NCBI RefSeq assembly: GCF_963259705.1
Contig: NC_081851.1
Span: forward strand, 9,639,645 to 9,703,644
Origin: Myotis daubentonii
Lineage: Eukaryota > Chordata > Mammalia > Chiroptera > Vespertilionidae
Length of the DNA: 64,000 nt
Reading direction: 5' to 3'
Below, in pieces: positions 1-11,580 of the stretch. How positions within the stretch are numbered: the first letter of the stretch is position 1; each line of letters opens with the position of its first letter. The notes below the pieces were generated by a model that had not been told where the DNA came from, made no database searches, and worked only from the letters and a program-made list of their open reading frames with translations. A program made the position numbers and the translations under genes.

Positions 1-159
1 AGACTGCACCATAAGACCAGTTCAAAAAATCTGGGTGGCATAGCAGTTTGATCTAATGCACAATTACAAACAACAGCAAAAATTGGGAGACAAAGAAACA
101 ACCCGCAAATGAAAAAAAAAGAAATCACCAGAAAAAGTACAAAATGAAATGGAGGCAAG

Positions 160-796
160 CAATTTGTCAGAGAAAGAATTCAGAGTAATAGTTATAAAGA
201 TGCTCAAATGCCTGTATAAGAAATTCACCAACGTGTAAGAATAAAGAGGAAATGAAGAATGACATAGCTGCAATAAAGAACACAATTGAAGGTTCCAACA
301 GTAGACTATAAGAAGCTGAGTACCAAATAAGTGAGTTAGAAGACAAGGTAGAAAAAACACCCAAGTAGAGCAGCACCTGGAAAAAAAAATTAAAAAGCAG
401 GAGGAGAGTCTAAGGGAGCTCTGAGATAAGAGGAAACGAAACAACATAAACATAATAAGTGTGCCAAAAGGGAAAGAAGCTGAGTAAGGAATAGAAAATC
501 TGTTTGAAGAAATAATGACAGAAAACTTCCCTGACTTTGGAAAGAAAAAAGTCACACAAGTCCAAGAAGCACACAGAGTCCCAAACAAGATAAACCTAAA
601 AATACCTATACCAAGACACATTGTAATTAAATTGGCAATTTTCAATGACAAAGTAAGAATCCTAAAGGCTGCCAGAAAAACACAGAAAGTTAACTATGAG
701 GCATCTCCCATTAGACTATCAACTGATTTCTCAAAAGAAATAAATCCAGCCAGAAGGGAATGGAATGAAGTATATAAAGTGATTCAAAGTGACTGA
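160..796 (+). pseudogene. Decayed L1 ORF1 (nucleic-acid chaperone)
   Basis: In L1, ORF1 encodes a trimeric RNA-binding chaperone that coats the L1 RNA. Here the coiled-coil half (about 160-480) is lysine- and glutamate-rich with a readable SELEDKVEKT-like stretch, but stops break it. The conserved RRM and C-terminal domains remain open from 515 to 796 (93 codons), with recognisable pieces such as NLFEEIMTENFPDF just upstream and across the ATG, then VQEAHRVP, PRHIVIKL, RILKAARK and PIRLSTDFS. The ATG at 515 is internal, not a true start. The fragment ends at a normal ORF1 stop and is followed by the inter-ORF spacer and ORF2. It cannot make full-length protein. Confidence 0.85.
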
Positions 797-1023
797 ATCT
801 AAGAATACTCTATCCTATAAGGCTTTCATTCAAAATTGAGGGGAAATCAGGAGCTTCACATACAAAAAAAAAGAGGCTAAGATAGTTTATTACCACCAAA
901 CCAGCAATGCAAGAAATGCTAAAGGAACTGCTGTAAAAAAGAAGAAATAGGGAAGAAGGATCACAGGCATAAAGAATAAAAATGGCAACAAACAAGTAAT
1001 TATTAATAATAACCTTAAATGTA

Positions 1024-1237
1024 GCCCTAGCTGGTTTTGCTCAGTGGATAGAGCATCGGCCTACAGACTGAAGGGTCCCAGGTTCAATTCCAGTCAAGGG
1101 CACATGTCTGGGTTGTGGACTTGATCCCCAGTATGGGGCATGCAGGAGGCAGCCGATCAATGATTCCCCTTCATCACTGATGTTTCTATCTCTCTCTCCC
1201 CTCTTCCTTCCTCTCTGAAATCAATAAAAATATTAAA

Positions 1238-1270
<33 letters not shown>
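1024..1270 (+). mobile_element. Ves SINE (tRNA-derived) with perfect target duplication
   Basis: The tRNA-like head carries an A-box-like GCTCAGTGGATAGAGC and a B-box-like GGTTCAATTCC. It is followed by the family tail with CATGCAGGAGGCAGC, the TCTCTC block and an (AAT)n end. A 19-bp duplication, AATAATAACCTTAAATGTA, flanks it at 1005-1023 and 1271-1289. It interrupts the first codons of L1 ORF2. Confidence 0.95.
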
Positions 1271-1279
<9 letters not shown>

Positions 1280-1289
1280 CTTAAATGTA

Positions 1290-2416
1290 AATGGATTCAA
1301 TGCTCCAATCAAAACCTTAGGGTAGCTGAATGGATAAGAAAACACGACCCATATATATGCTGCCTATAAGAGACCCACCTCAGAACAAAGGACTCACACA
1401 GACTGAAAGTGAAGGAATGGAAAAAATATTTCAGAAAAATGGAAATGAAAAAAAAGCTGGGGTTAGCAATACTTATTTCTGACAAAATTGACTTCAAAGT
1501 GAAGGCCATAAAAATAGATAAGGAAGGTCACTTCATAATAATAAACAGATCAACACAACAAGATGATATAACTCTGGTAAACATATATGGACCCAATACA
1601 GGAGCACCCAAATACATTTTTAAAAAATTCCTGAAAGATATCAATGGAGAGGTTGACATCAATACAAGCATAGTAGAGGACTTTAATATCCCATTGACAT
1701 TACTGGATAAATCCTCTAGACAAAAAATCAGCAAAGAAACAACAATCCTAAATGATTCACTGGATCAGGTGGGATTAATTGACATCTCCAGAACATTTTA
1801 CCCCAATGCTACAGAATGTATATTCTTCTTAAGTGCACATGGTACATTTTCAAAGATAGACCACATATTAGGACACAGGCTAAGTCTCTACTAGTTCAAG
1901 AAGATTGAAATCATATCAAGCATCTTCTCAGATCACAATGGCATAAAATTAGAAATCAACTACAATAAAAAGAATAAAAACCATGAAGGCTAAATAGCAT
2001 GCTATTAAACAGTGATTATGTTACTAAAGAAATCAAAGAAGAAATAAAAAACATTCTGGAAACAAATGAAAATGAAAACACAACAACCCAAAATCTATGG
2101 GACACAGTGAAAGCAATCCTGAGAGGGAAGTCCATAGTACTATAGGCCTACCTCAAGAAACAAGAAAAGCTGGTAATAAGTTATCTAAGCCTATAACTTA
2201 AAGAACTAGAAAGAGAGCTACAAGAAAACCCCAGAATAAAGAGAAAGAAGGACATAATAAAGATCAAAATGGAAAAAAAATGACATAGAAACCAAAAAAC
2301 CAAAACAAACAAACAAACAAAAATCAATAGAACCAAAAACTGGTTCTTTGAAAGGATAAACAAGATTGATGAACCTCTAGCCAGGTTCACCAAGATGCAA
2401 AGAGAGAGGACCCCCC

Positions 2417-2456
<40 letters not shown>

Positions 2457-3030
2457 CAGGAATGAAACAGGTGAAGTAACAAACAATCCCAGGGAAATAC
2501 AAGGAATTATAAAAAGAAAAAAATTACTATAGACAACGCTATTCAAACAAACTGGACAACCTAGATGAAATGGACATATTCCTAGAAAAAATACAATCTT
2601 CCAAAAATCAATTAGGACGAATCAGAAAACCTGAATAGCTCAATAAGTAGCAATGAAATAGAAGCAGTAATCAAAAACCTTCCAGCAAACAATAGCCCTG
2701 GTCTGGACGGCTTCACAGGAAAGTTTTACCAAACATTCAAAGAAGAACTAGCACCTATCCTCCTCAGACTATTCCAAAAAATTCAAGAAAAAATACTTCC
2801 AAGTTCTTTTTATGAAGCCAGAATCCCAAAACCAGATAAAGACACTACAAAGAAAGAGAATTACAGGCCAATATCCCTGATGTATATAGATGCTAAAATC
2901 CTCAACAAAATATTAGCAAATTGGATCCAGCAATACTTTAAAAAGATCATACACCATGACCAAGTGGGATTTATTTCAGGGATGCAAGGCTGGTATAATA
3001 TCCACAAATCAATAAACATGATACATTTAA
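1290..3030 (+). pseudogene. Decayed L1 ORF2: endonuclease and N-terminal reverse transcriptase
   Basis: ORF2 of L1 encodes an apurinic-type endonuclease and a reverse transcriptase used for target-primed reverse transcription. The start of ORF2 (LNVNGFNAPI) runs across the Ves SINE target duplication near 1271-1320. The endonuclease is best preserved at 1409-1894, with NIYGPNTGAP, a degenerate DFN site where the usual preceding Gly reads Glu, and SKIDHILG; SDHNGIKLE follows in another frame near 1930. The RT part begins near 2690 (SPGLDGF) and continues to NYRPISL and HHDQVGF, ending before the catalytic FADD box. Stops, frameshifts and a CA expansion near 2420 interrupt it. Confidence 0.88.
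2420..2452. repeat. (CA)n microsatellite inside L1 ORF2
   Basis: About 16 uninterrupted CA units. It probably expanded from an A-rich stretch of the dead L1. Confidence 0.95.
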
Positions 3031-3034
3031 AATG

Positions 3035-4385
3035 TTCTACTGTGTCTTCACATTTGAAGAATACTTTCACTGGACATGGAATTCTGAGTGACATACTTTT
3101 TTCTTTCATCATTTTAAAAATATAGTTCTTCTGTGCTGGATTTGCTTTGTTTTGTTTTGTTTTGTTTGTTTTTTGTGGGTTCTTCATTATTTGTTTCATT
3201 TTTTTCTTTTGCTATTGTTTTTATGCTTGATTCCACAATTTTCTCTTTATCCTTGCATTTTAGCATTTTTACTATAATGTGTCTAGGTTTGACTTTCTTA
3301 TTATTTATATTTTGGGTTCATTGAGACTCTTTTGGATGTTATATCAAATTTGAGAAGATTTTGGCCTTATTTATTAAAATTTATTTTCTGCCCCATTCTG
3401 TCTGTCCTTTCTTGAGACTCCAATTACACATACATTAGAATACTTGAAATTGACTCATGGGTCTTTAGGCTCTGATCACTTTTTTTTTGTTATTTTTAGT
3501 TCTATAGTTTGATTAGATAATTACTATTGCTATATCATCAAGTTCACTAACTTTTCTTGATTATATATACTCTGCTCTTAAATGTAGCTAGTGATTTTTT
3601 CCCTCTGTTACCATCCTTTACAATTCCAGAATGTGCACTGAATTATTCTGTATTGTCTCTATTTCTCTGTTAATACTCAATATATGTTCATTTCTTTGGC
3701 ATATATTTGCCTCTATGTCTTTGAACATATTTATAGTAGCCACTTTAAAGCTTTGTCTGCTAATTATAATATTGAGTCACCTCATGGTTTCTATTGACTG
3801 ATTTTATTTTTCTTGATGTGGGTCATATTTCTTGTTTTATTTAGTGATTTTCTGTTAGGAACTGGACATTAGGAATAATATGTTATAGGGGCCCTAAATT
3901 CTGTCCTGTTCCTCTGAAGAGAGACTTTTACAAGAGTAGGCAGTTAATTTGGCCAGGCTTACACTGCCACATCTGTCCCATGTGGGTAGCAGCTCAAGCC
4001 TGTCCAATTATTTCAATTTCCCAGGGCTGCTTTTTTGTTGCACCTCCTAAAGTATCACACTATATGCTGTTTGATAAAAATCTACAGATCTAGGGAAAGA
4101 TTTTATACAAATTGAGGGTTCACCCCCTTTGCAACTCCCACATTTCTAGGATGTTTCTCCTAACTTTCTGGCTGGTCAGCCAACACCCAAAATTGTCTCC
4201 TGACACTTCAAGCCAACTGTGGCTTTCTGCCACCAGGACCACATTCAGACTGGGGAGTGTTCTCGGCCAAAAGCGTGAACTTCCCAGTGGCACCTATGCA
4301 ATCCACCTCTCAGTCACCTCTCTCTGCCCTAAATGCCTGCCTGCTTCGCTGACCTTGAAAAGAACTGTGAGTTCTTAGTTGTTGT
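3035..4385 (-). mobile_element. Old L1M fragment, antisense
   Basis: The T-rich sequence matches the complement of the region found in old mammalian L1M elements. Recognisable landmarks are the blocks around 3388 (CTGCCCCATTCTGTCTG), 3420-3480 (CCAATTACACATACATTAG) and 3850 (AACTGGACATTAGGAATAAT). Assignment is by recalled consensus. The right edge is approximate. Confidence 0.7.
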
Positions 4386-4773
4386 GTGTATGTGTATATT
4401 TACTCTTTACATTGTCCTCCACGGGAGGGTTAGCCCTACCAACCTATTACAGGGTCCTATGAAGCCAGGAGCACCGTGCATGTAAGTGCTTATCTCTACA
4501 AACAATGGGATGTGTCCATATATCAAGTAAACTAGAACTTCAAGTCTGTCATCTCTAGCCATCTCAAACACCAGTAAATCTTGAGATTAAAAAAAAAAAG
4601 TCAAAACACAAAACCCCGAGGACTTAGTACTTTTGCCCACAGTTACAGAAATGCAGCAATGCTTAAGTAATAACTGATAGCAAAAGGATATTTTAACTCT
4701 AAAGGAAGAAAAATAACTTGATATTTTAATTTAAATGTGAAATTTCTCCACTTTTCAAATTAGAAATCTAGGG
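4386..4773. other. Unassigned, probably unique sequence
   Basis: No recognisable repeat, RNA gene or coding sequence. AT-rich, with one poly-A tract near 4590. Confidence 0.4.
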
Positions 4774-4978
4774 CAGCTCTGTGCAGTAGAAGTTCCTGTA
4801 ATGGTGACAAGGTTTCCTCTATGCTTTGTACGGCAGCCACTCGCACACGCAGCTGTTGAGCTCTTGAACTGTGGCCAATGCTAGTAAAACAACAACGGAA
4901 TTTTTGTTAGAGTTCATTTTAAGTAATTTAAATTTAAATAGCTGCATGCAGCTAATGCCTGCTGTACTGAACAGCATA
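4774..4978. mobile_element. Possible old hAT-type MITE remnant
   Basis: The ends CAGCTCTGTGCAGTAGAA and (reverse complement of the right end) CTATGCTGTTCAGTACAGCA form degenerate terminal inverted repeats. The interior (GCAGCCACTCGCACACGCAGCTGTTGAGC, AATTTAAATTTAAATAGC) resembles a common ancient mammalian DNA-transposon relic that I recognise but cannot name. No clear target duplication was found. Confidence 0.45.
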
Positions 4979-5799
4979 GGTACAGTGCAAATGAAACAAA
5001 CAAGTGATGGAAATGAGCAGGAGGCAGAAGTCATTTTTGATAAGATAATAGAGATTATTTTAATGTGGCTTAATATATCAAATAAATAAAGACTTCAGTC
5101 TCTTTATAATGTAAAAATATTTCTTTTTAAATATACCACTTTTCCCCAAAAACAGTATACAGCATTTATACTGCTGCTGTTATAAATTGCATTATTAGGA
5201 GCACAAAGTAAATGGCAAGAAAATTTCCAAAATGAATTTATTAATACACTAAACATTTCATCATGAAACTTATGTAATAATTTATGGCCCTAAGTCAAGA
5301 AGAAACTCACCTGTAGTATACCTGATTTATCATGTTAAATGTGTAGATAATGTAGACTCACATCTTCCTTAGAATTGAGTATTTCAGCTAAAGTGAAAAA
5401 CAAGATCATATAAAGCACCCTTATATCCACCATAAAAACAACGCCTCCTGCTAACTCTCAATAAATTCATTATCCCTCCCAGATGTAATAAATCATTGTT
5501 TCTCAGGTTGAGAAAGGATGGTGCAGCTGTCTTACATTTAGATGCCAAGCTGTGTGAATAGTGTGTCCGGTATCTAGACTCCCAGAATCCCACTCAGAGA
5601 GAAGAGGTGCACCTGCTCTGAGACTCAGGGTTGTGGCCACTTAAAGATCCAACAGGATCCAGCCTCTATTACACTGTCCCTCATGGCAATGTTCATTGGC
5701 CACAACCCAGTGTTCACTGAACATTGGTCAATGTTCAATGTCCATCGGTGGAAGAGGAGACAAGGGACATTGCCCTGAATGACTTCAAATCCTTTGTAT

Positions 5800-5857
<58 letters not shown>

Positions 5858-5995
5858 CTCTCTCTCTACTTCTTTCTCTCTCTTTCTTTCCTTATTCCCT
5901 CCTAGAATTTATGTACTTGAATTTGAGCAAGCTAAGGGTGCAGATGTAAAACTCCATTATAATACATTTTATTATCATTAGAAATGGATAGAAAC
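4979..5995. other. Unique sequence with a (CT)n microsatellite
   Basis: Nothing coding or RNA-like seen. A (TC)n tract of about 26 units lies at 5802-5854 and continues as degenerate pyrimidine sequence to about 5900. Confidence 0.5.
5802..5854. repeat. (CT)n microsatellite
   Basis: About 26 uninterrupted CT units. The Leu/Ser ORF running through it is an artefact of the repeat. Confidence 0.95.
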
Positions 5996-6125
5996 CAAAG
6001 TTTTTTATTAAATTTATTGGGGTGACATTGGTTAATAAAGTCATGTACGTTTCAAGTGTACATTTCTATGATACATTATCTGTATACTGCATTGTGTGCC
6101 CACTACCCAAAGTTTTTGGCCCTAA
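5996..6125 (-). mobile_element. L1 3'-end fragment, antisense
   Basis: Contains TTTATTGGGGTGACATTGG and TTTCAAGTGTACA, the complement of a common L1 3' terminus. A sense counterpart ends near 47880 in this window (CCAATGTTACCCCAATAAA). Confidence 0.65.
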
Positions 6126-7988
6126 TTGTTTATGTTTCAGTTACCCAGAAAATCCACACTGCCTCCTTTTTAACCCCAATGGGTAATTAAGGCTTTAGAC
6201 TATTCCTGGGATCACAGAGAAAATAGACTAAGAATGTTAGATCATCTCGGAGCACAGTGGCCAATGGGAAGTCTCTCCTGATGAAGGCGTCGTCACAATC
6301 GCCCGCCAGCTTCTGGTTTGGGTGTGTTTCCTCTGACATGCTCTCCCTCTGTGTGTGTGTCTATCTGGGGGGCCGTGGGGATGATCAGGCTTACCCACAC
6401 GATGCACTTACTTCCCTGCTGCAGCAAAAATAAATGGACGCCTTGATTACCATCACTTGTCTGTTAGGTAAGTCCTGATTCACAATAACATAGTCCCAAA
6501 TGTTTAGGTGGATAAGACATAACTTTGTTTTTAATTTCATTATGTTGAATCCATTGGAAATGACCGTATGTAATATTTATCTTAAAAAAACTATCATATT
6601 AATATTTTTTCTCTCCTTGACCTACTTACCTTTTAATTTTTCATTATGGAAATAATAGTGGTCACACTAATAGTACCAAGTGTAACAAGTAATTTACACG
6701 ACGTATAAAATCACGATCTTGGCCTTCAGAAAAGCATCTTTCCTCTTTCATATGAGTCATTCTGAATCCTAAATTGAGCCCTCAAGCAAAAGGATTTCTT
6801 TACATTGACAAGAACCAGTGGTTACTGTATTATCTGACAAGAAGAGTTGTGTTTTTATTTGAGGACGGGAGAGTTCTTTTTATTTTGAATTATTGTTTAG
6901 TTTTCTTCCCATACAATTCCATTTCAAGCCACCTGTGCATGCGAGTTGCCTTATTTATTACCCAAAGACCAGGGCGCTGTAGTCTGTGTGCTTCCTTCAT
7001 TCCTTCAAGATTATTTGCCTCGTCCCCATAAGCCCAGTTTGTGACTGTCAACTCCCCTTTACTTCTTCCTGTCCGCCACTGCTCGTCCGTCTCTCTGGTG
7101 TGAGGTTGCCTCTGTGCCATGCTTGGAACATGTTGCTTTCATTTCTCCTGGTATCACCCAGAGTTTAGAACAGGTCTGTTTAGGAAATGGCTTTCCACCG
7201 TCTGCCTACCTTCTTTCCTCCGTGCTCCAGGGTATGGTCACTCTCCCTTGTAGTCAGAACACCGTGCAGGAGTCGTTAGAAAAGGCCTGTCTGGAGTCAG
7301 AACAGCCCTCTCCCGGGTCCCCTCTGGAGCAGCCACCCTGGGAGGCCTGTTTCCTGCCCCGTTTGCATGAACCAGCTCGGGGCCCCGCTCTTGGAGGAGA
7401 AAAGTTGTGGACGTCTGGATGCCATGTTCCATTTTAGTGTGGACCGGCAGTGGTTTTTTAATTATGTTGGATGATTTTGTAAAGTCAAGTATATCTTTAT
7501 TTTTAAGTCTTTTTTCTTAAGAACTCGAAAGTTGTTTTGATGCATTGTCTTGCATGTCTCCTACTTTTCTTCAAGGAAAGAGTGAGGGTGATGTGTATAG
7601 GTAAGTAATGTCCTACATCAACTGAATAATTGGTAATCATTTCTCTTTCACATTTCCTTTGTTCATATGATTTTTTGCTAAAAGAGGCCATTAGAATGTG
7701 TTAATTGCTCCAATGGGTGTACTTTTGCATCCTCATGACAAGTCAGGCAGGCCAGGGAGGTACATGGCATATGGACACTGCATGAGGTCATTCCCAGGTG
7801 TGTCGTGGGCTGGGGAATGGCTAACGGTGCAGGCAGAGCCCTGGAATCAACCTCCCACTGTCAGCGCTTCCTGGTGAGTGCAAGAGGATCAAAGTCAAGG
7901 CCAGGAAGCTCGGAGCATGTATCTTGGAGGGAGTCCAATGACCTACATATACCCTCTCTCTCTAAGCAATCAAGCTGATGAGGATTCT

Positions 7989-7990
<2 letters not shown>
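6126..7990. other. Unique sequence, no gene seen
   Basis: Mixed-composition sequence. Short ORFs on both strands (6774-7031, 7114-7437) show no family resemblance and no splice-supported continuation. GC rises around 7100-7430. Confidence 0.5.
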
Positions 7991-7992
<2 letters not shown>

Positions 7993-8074
<82 letters not shown>

Positions 8075-8085
8075 GATCGATAGAT

Positions 8086-8131
<46 letters not shown>

Positions 8132-8145
8132 TAGATATAGATATA
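7993..8145. repeat. Compound microsatellite (CT)n-(TA)n-(GATA)n
   Basis: (TC) runs from 7993 to 8030, (TA) from 8031 to 8073, then GATA/ATAG units to about 8145. Three different motifs follow one another in 150 bp. Confidence 0.95.
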
Positions 8146-8279
8146 ACAACAACAGAAAAAGGCTCCTGTTCTACAAATAGCAGCACTGGTTAAAGACCCT
8201 TACACCTTAGCATTTGTGCCACAAAAGTGCAACTAAAACTCATACTTATGCCATCAGAGCTGCTGTTTCTGAGAATTAC

Positions 8280-8435
8280 ATCTCAGCTAAATGACTTACT
8301 AGTTCTGTAACCTCTGATAATTTACATAGCCTCCCAGAATTGGTTTCCCCATAGAATTGGTATAAGGCTTAAATGAGATAGTGCTTATGACATGCCTAGG
8401 ATAAGAGCTTGATAAATGGCTATTGTTCCCATAGA
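8280..8435 (+). mobile_element. MIR SINE fragment
   Basis: Follows the MIR layout: TAGTTCTGTAACCTCTGATA (degenerate tgacctTGGGCAA region), CCTCCCAGAATTGGTTTCCC, TTAAATGAGATA, then GCTTGATAAATGGCTATTG at the 3' end. Heavily diverged. Confidence 0.65.
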
Positions 8436-8439
8436 TGCT

Positions 8440-11369
8440 GCTAGTAACTATGGTAGTTTCCTATCTACTTCAAAAGCACGGGGATGTGGTACCAGGGCTC
8501 AGAAGGTGAAAAATGCAGAATAACAAACACACCAGAAGCCCTTGGTGCTTGGCCTGGCTGGGCAGAAAGTTAAATCATAAAACTGAGCAGGGTGCCAAAG
8601 ATGGAGGTGGAGGCGGTCAGGAGGAGCAAAACGCAGATTTCGGCAAGGGAAGCATGGTGCAAAGCTGGGTGAGAAGCGTGCTTGGAGAGGACAGCATTCT
8701 GACTTGCAGATATATCTCTGCTTGTCTCCTGGTCCCCTACAGCTTGTCACCAATTCATGAGTTCCACACCTGCCGTCTACCTGGCATCAGTGCAACTCAG
8801 GCCTCCCTTGGCTGTCGGCCCAGACGAGGAGAAGGGACCTTTCTTGGGTGGGGTTCCATGTGGTGGAGGCTGAGGAAGACTGATGGGCTCTCCCACCCAG
8901 GTACTGGGACTACAGCCAGTGCACTGTTTAAAGGTGACTGTAGACATGCCAGTAATACCATAGGAGGGCCTATCACATGCATTCCTCGTGGCTGTCGGGC
9001 ACCTGCATCACCAAGAAGAAGGTAATATGCACTGAGCAGACAGAGGCCATGCAGGGGAGTTGCCGCTGGTCCTGCCATTCATCCTCCGCAGAGCTGGGGC
9101 CGGGGAGCTCATGGCAGGCTCACCCCCGAGCGGCCCACGGTGAGCACTGTCGCTCTGTAATGAAAGCTTGAAACAAACTCTACGAGGCTAACAGTCAGAA
9201 AGGCAATTGTTCGGGAGCCAATAGAATAAGGAAAGCCGAGTAAAGAGGATGGCAAATATTTAAATAAGTCATACTTAGATATTTCCAACCAAGTGATGGG
9301 CTAGCAAAGCATTCCCTGTTATTCTCCAGGTAAGCATGGTGCAGAGGGGCCGTGCAGCTGATAGACGAAAAGCACTTATTCACCCACTTTCCTTAGCCAA
9401 GAAGTGAACGTGTCATGTCAATGAAGTTAACTGTTAAGAACAAAGTATTTTAATTTCAAATTGTCATTCAGGAAAGAATTTTGAGTACTCCTAAAAAAAA
9501 TTGGCAGTTGTCATTTAATACATGATGTGATCTAAAAGCATATTATTTTTTAGTGTTACCTAGGAGATTCCATCAGCTTCCTGACATTCTTAATCTTTGG
9601 TGTAATTGTCTAAATTGATAGAACATCTTTTATTAAACTGAGAGAGGCTCGTCTTGCCCTCTGTAAGTCAGGCAAACTCAGGTGATTATTCAGGGCTCAG
9701 AGTTCTCACAGCCTATGCCTCACTTTCCTACCCTTCCTAAAACTCCGATAGCGATAGCGACAAAGGTGACAATGTTTTGAAAGATAAGCACCAAAATGAT
9801 TTCTCCCTGACCTCGCGGGCTTTCCAAGGGGCAAGCTTTTTCTTACCAAGGATGGCGTTCTGTGAGGAAGACGCTGACTGTCCCTGATCAGGATGCTAGT
9901 AAGCCCTCATCTCCGCTCAGAAAACCACTTAACCAAAATAAAGTGGGCAAGCATTTTAGGGCTACTGAGGAAAACAAAACGAAGGAAAGAATGGGAAAAA
10001 TTCCATAGGTCCCATTGTTTCTTAAACCAAGGGAGGTTTCAAGAATAATTCTTGGCAGCCTTTTGATAAAGCAGCATAAGACTAATCCGTGAGAATTAAG
10101 TTTTGTAGAAAGAATTATGGGCTGATGGGAACAGAACAGACTGGCTGCTCTGCCCGGCGCCCTGTCCTCCTGTCCCTGAACCTGAACCTGAGCCCGGCCT
10201 TCACTGCGCAGGCGCACAAGCAGAGGCGTCGCTGCTGGCCAGCTGCCTTCCGCTTTCTCTGGGGACTTCAAACCGAAGGGGCGCTCCATGGAGTCTCGGA
10301 GGCGGCACAGGCTGGGGCAGTAAGAGACTGTTGTCATTAGTTCTTAAGGAACTGTGGACTACATGGCTGTAAAGGCAACGTTACCAAACACACATCTTCC
10401 CTGTTACCGAAAGGTGGGGGTCAGGTTGGGTTTGCGCTGCTTTGGACTCAGCCCGAGGGCGAGGGCACAGTCAGGGAGGAGGCACAGCGTCTGAGGGCAG
10501 CGAAAAGGAGGCAGACGTTTACAAGTGATAAGATTCATTAAGGAAAAGCATAGAAGAGGCAGCGATAGTCATTAACTCTGAGTGCATGACCTTAGATTCC
10601 GAGTTCACAGTGAGCTTTGTGTATGTCACAGCTTGTAATATTCTAGAAGTTGTACAAATGTCTCTTTCTGAAAGATACCTGGCTTTCTGTGTATGCAAAT
10701 ACACGCAGGACACTTGCTGTACTGACCACTTTGTGTCTGAGGACACATTTCCGGGTGGCATAATATTGCCACTTGCACTGCTTTCCTGGCATGAAAATGT
10801 TGATTGCACTCATTAGCTAAGAGGGTATCGGCACTGGTCCAATGAACACAGATCTGCCTTCTGATTTCAGCCATTAAATTGCAATGGGATGCGCAGGCTT
10901 ACCGTGTGGGTGTGAGAATAATCACACGGAGCTCCGTCTTCAGCCCAGTTACCATGGCTGCCGCGAAAGGTCAGGTGCCAGCTGCTAACTAGTTGCCTTG
11001 GGAGCCCTGCACCCCGCCCGCTCGGGCTGCCAGCACCGTCCTGTGCTGCCAGGAGCACCTTCAGCTACGTGGTGACTGGCCTCCGCTTTAAGACAGCAGT
11101 CTCCTCTGCTGAAGACAACGCTGGCCAGGGACCTCTTCTGTTATGTGTGTATTACAGACATGATATAGAACCGGAAGCTAAAGGCCTTTAAAAAACCACA
11201 AATCGCTGTTGCTTCAGCATCCTGAATTACGCTCTCATTTTCTGCACACCGCTCTGCATTCCCAACCAACAACAACAACAAAAAAACTATAGCAAATTCC
11301 CATCTCCATTGAAACTGTAATGGGTTCAGGCACTGAAGCATTCACAACGTCAAACAGCAACTTCTTCTT
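8440..11369. other. Unique sequence, no gene or recent repeat seen
   Basis: A long, apparently single-copy stretch with balanced base composition. The 170-codon ORF at 8513-9025 and the 149-codon complement ORF at 9888-10337 have no recognisable domain. A short (AAC)n lies near 11267-11285. Repeat-poor DNA of this kind fits gene-flanking regulatory territory. Confidence 0.45.
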
Positions 11370-11580
11370 CATTCGGCCCCAAGTCCTGGGAGTTAATTCC
11401 CTGTCTGCATGAGGTGGCAGGGTAATTACGGCTGATCAGCCCTATTTCTCCAGAGCTCCCGGCTTGCGGCCTGTTTACTAATGTACCGCCACGGCACCAC
11501 GTGCTTCCGTTCAGCCAAGATTCTTAATCGAAAGGGTTTGGACAATGTCGGATTTTCAAAGAGAAGAAGTGGGGGGAAAA
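11370..11580. other. Candidate conserved non-coding block
   Basis: Repeat-free sequence with homeobox-type cores (GTTAATTCC, GGTAATTACGG, TTCTTAATCG), a CCACGTG E-box context and no sustained ORF. The call rests on texture only; conservation cannot be tested here. Confidence 0.35.

Larger units (their letters stand above)
1..3034 (+). mobile_element. LINE-1 (L1), 3'-truncated, with ORF1 and the first half of ORF2
   Basis: A sense-strand L1 enters from the left edge. It holds the decayed ORF1, a short inter-ORF spacer, and ORF2 through the endonuclease into the reverse transcriptase, stopping near 3034 just after the stretch encoding HHDQVGF and NIHKSIN. A Ves SINE interrupts it at 1024-1270 and a CA microsatellite at about 2420-2452. 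Many stops and frameshifts show it is inactive. The break is at the 3' side, which is unusual because L1 copies normally lose their 5' end. Old antisense L1 sequence follows directly. Confidence 0.9.

Noticed and set aside
64..651. 195-codon complement ORF, hydrophobic and cysteine-rich
   Set aside because: It is the reverse strand of the L1 ORF1 region. The A-rich L1 sense strand gives Phe/Leu/Ser-rich antisense ORFs that mimic membrane proteins.
3035..4385. Twin-priming partner of the first L1
   Set aside because: The antisense piece is an older, more diverged L1 from a different L1 region, and it lies on the wrong side for the 3' half of a twin-primed insertion.
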